64,000 nt of DNA, from the NCBI GenBank assembly GCA_947500505.1, contig CANMSL010000004.1:124001-188000 (forward strand), in the 5' to 3' direction. Shown here piece by piece: positions 45,101 to 52,402 of the stretch (positions within the stretch are counted from its first letter, which is position 1; each line of letters opens with the position of its first letter). The translations under genes were made by a program, and so were the position numbers. The stretch comes from an uncultured Aquimarina sp. (GTDB lineage Bacteria > Bacteroidota > Bacteroidia > Flavobacteriales > Flavobacteriaceae). Below the pieces are notes generated by a model. That model was not told the origin of the DNA and searched no databases. It saw nothing but the letters and a program-made list of their open reading frames with translations.

Positions 45101-45298
45101 ATGATTCAAAAAATTCTCAAAGTACACGGAGTTACGATACTCGCAAAGAAACATCAAAAATCCATTCACGGAGGTGAATCCCGTTGTCAAAACGTTGCCA
45201 GAAAATGTATTGATGATAGTGACTGCTGCTCCGGTAGCTGTGGTGTAGATCGAGTGATTAACGGTAATATGGTTACATTATCTATATGTGCTTTTTAA
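45101..45298 (+). CDS. GG-leader knottin-like peptide
   Basis: 65 residues. Leader of 25: Val-His-Gly-Val-Thr-Ile-Leu-Ala-Lys-Lys-His-Gln-Lys-Ser-Ile-His-Gly-Gly, homologous to those of its neighbours. The core has six cysteines at 29, 36, 42, 43, 47 and 63, spacing C-x6-C-x5-CC-x3-C-x15-C. That is the six-cysteine framework of inhibitor cystine knot peptides, with the Cys-Cys pair and the Asp-Ser-Asp-Cys-Cys-Ser-Gly-Ser-Cys stretch common in animal toxins. Only the pattern is shown; disulfide pairing is inferred. A secreted toxin or bacteriocin is likely. Confidence 0.82.
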   Translation: MIQKILKVHGVTILAKKHQKSIHGGESRCQNVARKCIDDSDCCSGSCGVDRVINGNMVTLSICAF

Positions 45299-45331
45299 CT
45301 AAATTATAAAAAAGTTTCAATGGTAGTGTCC

Positions 45332-45703
45332 GTCTTAGGCGGATGTATCGAGAATCGCTCTTTTAAATCAAATATCCGTTGATCTCGTTACATTTTTTGT
45401 TTCACTCACTATCAATTCAAAAAAAACATTCGATGAGACGATCATTAACATTTCGAAAATTGATTTATAAAAAAAGCGTCAATTCGAATGCTTCGACGTA
45501 AGGAGAAATGTCTCGAGAATCGCTTTTTTAAACAAAATATCTGTTGATCTCGATACATTTTTTGTTTCACACACTATCAATTCAAAAAAAACATTCGATA
45601 AGACGATCATTAACATTTCAAAAATTGATTTATAAAAAAAGCGTCAATTCGAGTGCTTCGACGTAAGGAGAAGTGTATCGAGAATCGCTTTTTTAAACCA
45701 AAT
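45332..45703. repeat. tandemly duplicated family B repeat
   Basis: Copy A 45332-45497 (166 bases), copy B 45498-45662 (165), partial copy C from 45663. A and B differ at about ten positions. Each holds TCGAGAATCGCT and AGCGTCAATTCGA and ends TGCTTCGAC, which is family B in reverse orientation. No gene is seen in the 45299-45769 gap. Confidence 0.9.
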
Positions 45704-45769
45704 ACAGACAGAAAATAGTAACTGTCTTAAAACGTTTGCTATTGTCATTAACAATTAACTTTTAACAAC

Positions 45770-45952
45770 ATGAAAAAATTAATGCAACTAAAAGGAGCTC
45801 AGATTCTAAATAAAAAAGAGCAAAAAACCATTAACGGAGGTAATACAGGGATGCAATGCAATAGTCATGCGGATTGTAGTGCTTTAAATGGAATTCCGGG
45901 CTTTGAGTATGAAGAATTCTTCTGCCATTGGGGATATTGTCAGATTATGTAA
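45770..45952 (+). CDS. GG-leader Cys-rich peptide 3
   Basis: 60 residues. Leader of 24: Gln-Leu-Lys-Gly-Ala-Gln-Ile-Leu-Asn-Lys-Lys-Glu-Gln-Lys-Thr-Ile-Asn-Gly-Gly. The core has four cysteines at 30, 36, 52 and 57, with Asn-Ser-His-Ala-Asp-Cys-Ser and an aromatic/acidic stretch Phe-Glu-Tyr-Glu-Glu-Phe-Phe-Cys-His-Trp-Gly-Tyr-Cys. Same leader family as the peptides at 44806 and 45101, different core. A strong terminator lies downstream. Confidence 0.8.
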   Translation: MKKLMQLKGAQILNKKEQKTINGGNTGMQCNSHADCSALNGIPGFEYEEFFCHWGYCQIM

Positions 45953-46014
45953 TAGCATATTTTTGGTTCATAATTCAATGATATTACAATGTTGTTGACC
46001 ATTTAGAAGCAACC

Positions 46015-46087
46015 CGTTACCTCGAGCGGAGTCGAGAGGTTATTTTTAGTTGCGAAATTAGGTCTCGACTCCGATCGAACTTGACAG
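46015..46087. repeat. dispersed inverted-repeat element, family A (copy 4)
   Basis: Left arm CTCGAGCGGAGTCGAGA, right arm TCTCGACTCCGATCGA, ending TTGACAG at 46087. About 73 bases, with a less well preserved left end. Confidence 0.55.
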
Positions 46088-46173
46088 CAGGAGTATGTAT
46101 CATTAGTTATAGAACAATTAACAATCAATGTAGGTTTAGTTTATCATAACCACTTAAAATTACAATAAAGCCT

Positions 46174-46221
46174 AAAACAAAAGAGGCTGTCAAAAAAGAT
46201 TTAGACAGCCTCTTTTGTTTT
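46174..46221. terminator. very strong bidirectional terminator
   Basis: An 18-base perfect stem: the left arm (46174-46191, reading AAAACAAAAGAGGCTGTC) pairs with 46204-46221 over a 12-base loop. It serves the peptide gene at 45770 and the leftward acyltransferase gene. Confidence 0.92.
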
Positions 46222-46244
46222 ACACTTTTTCCCTTATCGTTAGA

Positions 46245-47048
46245 TCAATACTCCCACCGCCTTTTTTTATTCAGCTCTTCTTCAGCTTCTAATTCTTCTT
46301 GTGGGATTACTTTTAGAAATGAGGGATGTTGTTCTATAGCATATTCTAATTTTGCAACAATATCATCGATAGACTCATTTTCATAATCAATCTCCAGCGG
46401 TTCTTTGATCACCATGGATTGTAGAATGTTTCTTTTTTTGATCCTAATACCCTTTTTATCAAAAGACCTTCTAAATCCATCAATTACTATAGGTATTACT
46501 ATCGGTTTATATTGTCTGATAATGTGTGCTGTCCCCTTTCGGATAGGTTTAAAAGGTTTAGTGGTTCCCTGCGGAAAGGTAATCACCCATCCATCCTCTA
46601 GTGCTCTTTTGATATTGGTGATATCACTCATCTTTACCTGGCGGTTAACGTCTTGTCCTTTATCTCTCCAAGTACGTTCTACCGTAATCGCTCCTGCATA
46701 CGCTAATATTCTGGCTAACAATCCGGCACGCATCGTTTCTTTGGCAGCTACATAGTACAAATTGAGCTTTGGTTTCCAGAGATATCCTATATTTTTTATA
46801 GAATCTGTTCTACCGCTTAAACTAGCGTTAAAAACGTGAAACATGGCAACTACATCCGCAAAATATGTTTGGTGATTAGAGACAAAAAGTACATTATTAT
46901 CAGGAAGCTCTTTAAAAATCTCACTACCTTCTATTTGCAATTCATTAAATCCTCTATATCTACGATGTGTCATGGCTCCCATGATACGGATAAGCCATTT
47001 TTTAAAAAAAAGTATATGACCAAAAGGATTTCTTTTAAATAATCCCAT
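46245..47048 (-). CDS. lysophospholipid acyltransferase family protein (PlsC-like)
   Basis: 267 residues. The acyltransferase motif Asn-His-Gln-Thr-Tyr-Phe-Ala-Asp (58-65) and the second block Phe-Pro-Gln-Gly-Thr-Thr-Lys, where most PlsC proteins have Glu in place of Gln, then Lys-Gly-Thr-Ala. An amphipathic N-terminus suggests membrane contact. It should acylate a lysophospholipid, most simply 1-acylglycerol-3-phosphate, on the inner membrane. The gene is monocistronic and separated from the CoA pyrophosphatase gene by about 170 bases. Confidence 0.87.
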   Translation of the reverse strand: MGLFKRNPFGHILFFKKWLIRIMGAMTHRRYRGFNELQIEGSEIFKELPDNNVLFVSNHQTYFADVVAMFHVFNASLSGRTDSIKNIGYLWKPKLNLYYVAAKETMRAGLLARILAYAGAITVERTWRDKGQDVNRQVKMSDITNIKRALEDGWVITFPQGTTKPFKPIRKGTAHIIRQYKPIVIPIVIDGFRRSFDKKGIRIKKRNILQSMVIKEPLEIDYENESIDDIVAKLEYAIEQHPSFLKVIPQEELEAEEELNKKRRWEY

Positions 47049-47216
47049 AAATGTGTTTTAATTTATAAGCATCTGTAATTCTGCAACCTCATTTAAAACA
47101 GCCATTGATTATCAACGGGTTTTATTAAAACTAATTACAATTAATTAAACAACAGATAACATTTCAGTTAAATTCTTCTAAATATTAAGAAGAAAACGGG
47201 AGCCAAATATACAAAA

Positions 47217-47861
47217 TCATAGCTCTAATGCTTGTTTTAGTAATACTTTAAGCTCACTAAGCATCATCGCAGTAGCTCCCCAAACAACGTAACCATTTAA
47301 TTCAAAGGAAGGTACTTCTATATTTTCGGCATAAGAAGTTGATAAATTTCTTTTAGTCACGCTATTTTCATTTAGTAATTGTTCGATAGAAACTTCAATC
47401 ACCTTTGCAACTTCTTCCTCCTGGAGCACAAAATCGGGTCTATCGTTAGTAACACCGAGAAAAGGATGTACCCAGAAATTAGATGGGGGAATATATACCT
47501 TAGAAAGATGCTTGAGCACATCGATTACATCTGACTGAACACCGATTTCCTCCCAGGTTTCTCTCAGTGCTGCGGATTGATAATCCTTGTCTAATTCTTC
47601 TACTTTGCCTCCCGGTAAGGCAACCTGACCGGAGTGCACACCCACATAAACGGGGCGTAAAATTAAAGCCAGGTGCGTGAGATCCTCTTTAGGATAAAAA
47701 AGCATCAGTACGGCAGCATTCCTGGGATTTTTTTCTTCAATTTTTATCTTATAAAGCTCTTTCACCCTAACTTCGGGAGCCATAATAAAATGAGAATCTT
47801 CTCCCGGTACTGACATTTTCTTTATTTTTGGGATCAAACTTTTAAATGTTTCGAATGTCAT
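47217..47861 (-). CDS. CoA pyrophosphatase, NUDIX family
   Basis: 214 residues. Nudix box Gly-Gly-Lys-Val-Glu-x(7)-Ala-Ala-Leu-Arg-Glu-Thr-Trp-Glu-Glu-Ile-Gly (about 97-118) preceded by the CoA-specific segment Leu-Ile-Leu-Arg-Pro-x(5)-His-Ser-Gly-Gln-Val-Ala-Leu-Pro, as in NudL-type enzymes. It hydrolyses CoA (or derivatives) to phosphopantetheine and ADP. The start at 47861 overlaps the start codon of the divergent cyclophilin gene. Confidence 0.9.
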   Translation of the reverse strand: MTFETFKSLIPKIKKMSVPGEDSHFIMAPEVRVKELYKIKIEEKNPRNAAVLMLFYPKEDLTHLALILRPVYVGVHSGQVALPGGKVEELDKDYQSAALRETWEEIGVQSDVIDVLKHLSKVYIPPSNFWVHPFLGVTNDRPDFVLQEEEVAKVIEVSIEQLLNENSVTKRNLSTSYAENIEVPSFELNGYVVWGATAMMLSELKVLLKQALEL

Positions 47862-48613
47862 TTACCAGAGTAATTTTAATATATAGTTGTATCGGTTTTT
47901 TTATATTCTGTAGTTGTGAAGATACACATTCTAAAAAAACTAAAAAGGATGTTGTAAAAAAGGAAGAAAACATTTCCAAAGAACAATCTGACAACCAGAA
48001 AACTACATCAAAAACCGACAAACAAGAAAAAGTTGATCAGTCACCAGTGAGTGATGAGGAGCCTTTTAAACTTACCAACGAAAACGTGAAAGATTTCCTG
48101 TTACAATATGGCAAGGAAAATCCTGAAACCCTGGTTCGTATAGATACTAAATTCGGAGATATCCATATCCAGCTTTATGAAGAATCACCATTACATCGTG
48201 CTAATTTTATTTATCTGGTAAAAGAGAAATATTTTGACGAAACCTTTTTTTACCGTGTAGCGAAAGGATTTGTTATTCAGGGAGGAAACAGTGATCGAAA
48301 ACAAATGGCGCAAAAACGTCACGATATTGGTGACTATACCTTACCACAGGAACCTATTCAGGGTCTTACACATGCTCGTGGTTCTGTGGCTTTATCAAAA
48401 CAGTGGGTCGATAACCCTTCTAATCGTTCTACGCCTTATGAATTTTTTATTGTTATTGCAAAACAAGGAGCACATCATCTGGATGGAGAACATACTATAT
48501 TTGGCAAAGTAGTAAAAGGTATGGGCGTAGCCGATAAAATCTCTAATGTTCCTGTAGATGGCAGTGAATGGCCAAAGGAAAACATCTTTATCAAAGTAGA
48601 AGTGATTCGATAA
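47855..48613 (+). CDS. cyclophilin-type peptidylprolyl isomerase, lipoprotein
   Basis: 252 residues from ATG 47855 (another in-frame ATG 9 bases earlier). Lipoprotein signal ending Ile-Phe-Cys-Ser-Cys, a charged Lys/Glu/Gln-rich linker, then the cyclophilin domain (about 90-252) with Asp-Ile-His-Ile-Gln-Leu-Tyr, Phe-Tyr-Arg-Val, Gly-Gly-Asn-Ser-Asp and Ala-Arg-Gly-Ser-Val-Ala-Leu-Ser. It assists folding of envelope proteins. The start is fixed by the need for the signal, so it overlaps the opposite gene's start and its promoter must lie within that gene. Confidence 0.9.
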   Translation: MSFTRVILIYSCIGFFIFCSCEDTHSKKTKKDVVKKEENISKEQSDNQKTTSKTDKQEKVDQSPVSDEEPFKLTNENVKDFLLQYGKENPETLVRIDTKFGDIHIQLYEESPLHRANFIYLVKEKYFDETFFYRVAKGFVIQGGNSDRKQMAQKRHDIGDYTLPQEPIQGLTHARGSVALSKQWVDNPSNRSTPYEFFIVIAKQGAHHLDGEHTIFGKVVKGMGVADKISNVPVDGSEWPKENIFIKVEVIR

Positions 48614-48691
48614 CTACTACTAAAATGAAACCTTTGATCTTAGCCATAAATAAAATACTAGAAAATCTAAAAAGTTATGAATACTGTTTAT

Positions 48692-48773
48692 TGTCAGTCT
48701 GAGCTTGTCGAAGACAAATCAACTACCGATATATTAAAAACCTCGATAACACTTCGACAGGCTCAGTGTTACA
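48692..48773. repeat. dispersed inverted-repeat element, family A (copy 5)
   Basis: TGTCAGTCTGAGCTTGTCGA at the left, CTTCGACAGGCTCAGTGTTA at the right; the arms pair at most positions. The right TGACA end is degraded. Confidence 0.65.
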
Positions 48774-48803
48774 ACAAGCCAGAATTTAGCTTTTTCTAAA
48801 CAA

Positions 48804-48941
48804 CTAACAATGATCCGCAATGGTTTCGCACTGACAGGTGTTACGGATACCTACGTACCACTTAAACCGATCTTTGTATTCACCAATAGGATTTGCCTGC
48901 CCTCCTTTTAATCGTGAAATGGTTTCCTTGTTTAACTTCAA
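48804..48941 (-). CDS. RiPP precursor-like frame without an ATG
   Basis: On the minus strand the frame ending at 48804 reads Leu-Lys-Leu-Asn-Lys-Glu-Thr-Ile-Ser-Arg-Leu-Lys-Gly-Gly then a 31-residue core with Trp, Thr-Cys-Gln-Cys-Glu-Thr and a last Cys. This is the leader-Gly-Gly-core plan of Bacteroidota lanthipeptide-type precursors. A TTG at 48941 would start a 45-residue peptide. The frame is open upstream to 48983 (another Lys-rich stretch) but without ATG or GTG. It may be a decayed gene or use an unusual start. Confidence 0.5.
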   Translation of the reverse strand: MKLNKETISRLKGGQANPIGEYKDRFKWYVGIRNTCQCETIADHC

Positions 48942-49052
48942 ATGTTTGAAACTCTTTGCTTTCTTGAGACTATAATTTATGATTTATACCAATAGATCAA
49001 TCAGCATAAAAAATTAGTATCCTAAAAATAGAAATGATGAGCAGTCATTACA

Positions 49053-49766
49053 TCACTTCTGAGTATAATAATTATAATCTTCCAGAACTTTAGAAATAAA
49101 ATGGATAGGTTTTTCCTGGGGTTCAACCTGCATAATACCACTTATCTTATTAGAAAGCTCTAAAATGATATTATGATTACCATTTCTTCTGGCATCATAA
49201 AAAATCCCTTTTATTTTACGCATCTCAGCATCACTAAATACTGTTACTTGTGGATATACGGGTTTATAATCATCCGGTATATCGACCAGAATTGTTTGAT
49301 GGAATTTTACTTTTTGCTTCTCGCTGATTACTGTAGTTCCTGCAGCCATATCACCAAGCCGTTGTCCCGTACCTTTAAACAAGATCGCTACTACGGCTAT
49401 TCCTCCGGATGCTAAAGAGATATCTATAACCCTAAGCAACCACCTGATAAGATATCCGGAAAAAGCTGGTCTAGAACCATCCAGTCTTACTACTTTTAAC
49501 TTCATAGCAGCTTTTCCGGGAGTCTTGCCATCCCAAAAAGTCTCCCATAATAAAAAATAAAGAAATGGAGGGAGTCCTATCATTAACCAAAATGCCCACT
49601 GATCCCCGAAATCCAAAGCCAATGCACCAACAATGAAAATGGCGACTATAAAATAAGCAACTATAATCAACAAATCGATTAGGTACGCCAAGATTCTTTC
49701 ACCAATTCCAGCGATATTTTGCTGTATACTTACATTTTGAGCAGTTTCTATTTGAAAATTATCCAT
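49053..49766 (-). CDS. RDD family membrane protein
   Basis: 237 residues. Start Asn-Ile-Ala-Gly-Ile-Gly-Glu-Arg-Ile-Leu-Ala-Tyr-Leu-Ile-Asp has the Arg/Asp pair that gives RDD its name; three hydrophobic segments lie at about 30-140, with Asp-Gly-Lys-Thr-Pro-Gly-Lys. A C-terminal cytoplasmic part of about 90 residues follows. It is divergent from the SpoIIM gene (36-base gap) in a recurring flavobacterial cluster with DUF4129, MoxR and DUF58 genes. The transported or sensed molecule is unknown. Confidence 0.88.
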   Translation of the reverse strand: MDNFQIETAQNVSIQQNIAGIGERILAYLIDLLIIVAYFIVAIFIVGALALDFGDQWAFWLMIGLPPFLYFLLWETFWDGKTPGKAAMKLKVVRLDGSRPAFSGYLIRWLLRVIDISLASGGIAVVAILFKGTGQRLGDMAAGTTVISEKQKVKFHQTILVDIPDDYKPVYPQVTVFSDAEMRKIKGIFYDARRNGNHNIILELSNKISGIMQVEPQEKPIHFISKVLEDYNYYTQK

Positions 49767-49802
49767 TAATTATGTTTCTTTGAAGCTCCTAATTTTTGAT
49801 CC

Positions 49803-50771
49803 ATGCGTGAGGCGGCTTTTGTGAAGCAAAATAAAGATAAATGGTTAAAATTTGAAAGCGTTCTGCTTAATAATGCACAAATAACTCCGGATGAGCTCTC
49901 TGGCTTGTACATTGAGATTACAGATCACCTAAGTTACGCCAGAACTTTCTACCCTAATAGTCAGACGCTTAACTATTTAAACGGGCTGGCATCAAATGCG
50001 CATCAAAAAATCTATAAAACCAAAAAGGAAAAGAAAAATCGATTTTATTCTTTTTGGGTAAAAGAATTCCCTTTAGAGTTTTATAAATATCAACGACAAC
50101 TTCTTATCGCATTTTTGATTGCAGCACTTTTTACGGCTATTGGAGCATATTCTGCCGCGACCGATGGAGCTTTTGTAAGGTCAATTCTGGGAGATGGATA
50201 TGTTAATATGACCTTAGAAAATATCGAGAACGATGATCCCATGGCTGTATATAAAAAAATGGGGGAAACCAATATGTTTTTAGGAATAACTATCAATAAC
50301 ATCAAAGTCGCTTTATTTTGTTTTGCTTTTGGGGTGATGCTTGGTTTGGGAACCGTTTTTATACTGATGCGAAATTTTATTATGCTTGGCTCTTTTCAGT
50401 ATTTTTTTTACGACAAAGGACTATTATGGGAAAGTGCCAGAACCATTTGGATACACGGAACTATTGAAATTTCCGTAATTATCATTGCAGGATGTGCGGG
50501 ATTAGTCGTTGGTAATTCTATTTTGTTTCCCAAAACGTATACACGACTTACGTCTTTTGTAAGAGGTATTAAAGCAGGACTAAAAATTGTGATAAGTACA
50601 ATTCCTTTCTTTATTATCGCCGGATTTTTAGAAGGTTTTGTAACGAGACACACAGAAATGCCGGATTGGTTAGCGATATTGATCATTACTTCTTCGCTGG
50701 CTTTAATCCTATTCTATTACGTGATATACCCCAGACAATTATATAAAAAATCAATTTCTACAGATGAATAA
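49803..50771 (+). CDS. SpoIIM-like membrane protein (stage II sporulation protein M family)
   Basis: 322 residues. A helical start with Trp-Leu-Lys-Phe-Glu (about 13-17), hydrophobic segments near 100-120, 155-215, 220-240, 265-285 and 290-308, and motif Phe-Cys-Phe-Ala-Phe-Gly-Val. In a non-sporulating bacterium it is not a sporulation gene. It overlaps the next gene by 8 bases and begins a six-gene unit ending with DUF58. Confidence 0.88.
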   Translation: MREAAFVKQNKDKWLKFESVLLNNAQITPDELSGLYIEITDHLSYARTFYPNSQTLNYLNGLASNAHQKIYKTKKEKKNRFYSFWVKEFPLEFYKYQRQLLIAFLIAALFTAIGAYSAATDGAFVRSILGDGYVNMTLENIENDDPMAVYKKMGETNMFLGITINNIKVALFCFAFGVMLGLGTVFILMRNFIMLGSFQYFFYDKGLLWESARTIWIHGTIEISVIIIAGCAGLVVGNSILFPKTYTRLTSFVRGIKAGLKIVISTIPFFIIAGFLEGFVTRHTEMPDWLAILIITSSLALILFYYVIYPRQLYKKSISTDE

Positions 50772-51636
50772 TAATTACATAGAATTTAAGAAAAAAAGAG
50801 AATTAGGTGAAATCCTTTCGGATACTTTTGCTTTTCTTAGGATTAATTTTAAAACCATATTTTCGGTATTGGTAAAGACTTGTGCGGTGCCTTTTATATT
50901 GCTCTTAGTTGCTGTAGGTTATCAAAGCTATGCTGCCTCGAGTATTTTTGATAATTTTGATTTCTCTAATTCGAATATATTTAAATCCGGAAACATTCTC
51001 TTTTCATACTTGTTATTTTTTATTACACTCTCAATTTTTTATTCTTCATTTTATGGGGCGATAATGATCTTGATTAAGGAGTATGCGTACAACAATGGAA
51101 ACATTTCTGAACAAAATGTCGTTACCGAGTTTAAAAATCAGTTTACTAAAATTATTGGTCTTGGTTTCATAGGTTTTCTTATTATTTTGATTTCGTTGTT
51201 TTTATGTGTGCTGCCCGTGTTGTACTTTTTTGTACCAATGAATCTTATTTTTTCGATACTTATTTTTAGAAATAAAAGTGTCGGCGACTCACTATCAGAG
51301 AGTTTCGACATCATCAAGAATGAATTTTGGATTACTTTTGCAACTTATCTCATCATAGGTATATTATTATATATTGTAAGTTTCATTATTTCTATTCCCA
51401 TATTTTTCTACACAATGCTAAAAACTTTTACGGCTGCTTCAGAAGGAGGTATTCCTGATTTATCTGCATTTAAGGATTGGTGGTTTATTGTATTAAATGC
51501 AGTACTTTCCGGTTTACAATATTTACTTGTTATTATAATAGCAATTTCCAGTGCATTTATATATTTTAACCTAAATGAAAGAAAACATCACACAGGAACA
51601 CTAGAACAGATTGATTCTTTAGGTAAATCCGAATAA
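50764..51636 (+). CDS. membrane protein of the MoxR-DUF58 cluster
   Basis: 290 residues, not assigned to a named family with confidence. Six hydrophobic segments (about 36-54, 75-100, 125-150, 150-172, 192-222, 240-270), with Glu-Ile-Leu-Ser-Asp-Thr-Phe before the first. It overlaps SpoIIM by 8 bases and is followed 1 base later by the DUF4129 gene, so it belongs to the same complex or pathway. Confidence 0.8.
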   Translation: MNNNYIEFKKKRELGEILSDTFAFLRINFKTIFSVLVKTCAVPFILLLVAVGYQSYAASSIFDNFDFSNSNIFKSGNILFSYLLFFITLSIFYSSFYGAIMILIKEYAYNNGNISEQNVVTEFKNQFTKIIGLGFIGFLIILISLFLCVLPVLYFFVPMNLIFSILIFRNKSVGDSLSESFDIIKNEFWITFATYLIIGILLYIVSFIISIPIFFYTMLKTFTAASEGGIPDLSAFKDWWFIVLNAVLSGLQYLLVIIIAISSAFIYFNLNERKHHTGTLEQIDSLGKSE

Positions 51637-51637
51637 C

Positions 51638-52402
51638 TTGAAAATACTATTTTATTTTTTATTTTTCACAATATCTTTTTCTGTTTCTGCAAAGGTTCAG
51701 GACAGTATGTCTGTAAATGAATCCCAAGATATTCTATATGATCTTGACACATCAAAAAAGGTTAGAAAGTTTAGCAGGGATAAAATCCAGGAGCTACGGG
51801 ACGATAAAGATTTTAACTATACTGAGTATGAAGAACCGGATAACATCTGGACACAGTTTAAAAGTTGGCTGGGTCAATTATGGAGAAAATTTATCCAATG
51901 GTTTTTTGGTACGGGAGAAGTTACGGGGTTTTGGGCAATTCTACTAAAACTATTACCCTACCTTATTATCGTAGGAGTATTATTTTTACTGGGGTGGTTG
52001 TTTATGAAAGTAAATCCCAGAGAAATGCTGTTTGAAAAACAAGAAGCTCCCCAGGTCATCCTTACCGAAGATGAAGATATTATCCAGAATAAGGATATTC
52101 AGCAATTAATAGCATTGGCGTTACAAGAAAAGAACTATAGATTGGCAATCAGGTACTATTATCTTTCTGTGCTCAAAAAAATGTCAGAAACAGAACTGAT
52201 CCAATGGGAATCTCAAAAGACGAATACAGATTATTTAAAAGAGCTGACTGATACCTCTTTGAAAAATAAATTTCAACATATTACCAGATTATACGACTTT
52301 ATCTGGTATGGAAGTTTTGAAATCAATCAAACTTCATTTCAGCAGGCAGAACAAAAGTTTAAATCGATTACAAATACTATAAGCGCTTCAGTTGTTAAAT
52401 AA
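51638..52402 (+). CDS. DUF4129 domain protein
   Basis: 254 residues starting at TTG 51638, chosen because it gives a signal peptide (Leu-Phe-Phe-Thr-Ile-Ser-Phe-Ser-Val-Ser-Ala); the first ATG is 23 codons later and would remove it. One transmembrane segment at about 105-125, then the cytoplasmic DUF4129 helices (Leu-Ala-Ile-Arg-Tyr-Tyr-Tyr-Leu-Ser-Val-Leu-Lys-Lys). It overlaps the next gene by 11 bases. The family is often beside transglutaminase-like or MoxR genes, with unknown role. Confidence 0.87.
   Translation: MKILFYFLFFTISFSVSAKVQDSMSVNESQDILYDLDTSKKVRKFSRDKIQELRDDKDFNYTEYEEPDNIWTQFKSWLGQLWRKFIQWFFGTGEVTGFWAILLKLLPYLIIVGVLFLLGWLFMKVNPREMLFEKQEAPQVILTEDEDIIQNKDIQQLIALALQEKNYRLAIRYYYLSVLKKMSETELIQWESQKTNTDYLKELTDTSLKNKFQHITRLYDFIWYGSFEINQTSFQQAEQKFKSITNTISASVVK

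Noticed and set aside
45299..45769. Possible CRISPR-like repeat array
   Set aside because: The units are about 165 bp with no short repeat/unique spacer structure and no cas genes; it is a tandem duplication of a dispersed repeat.
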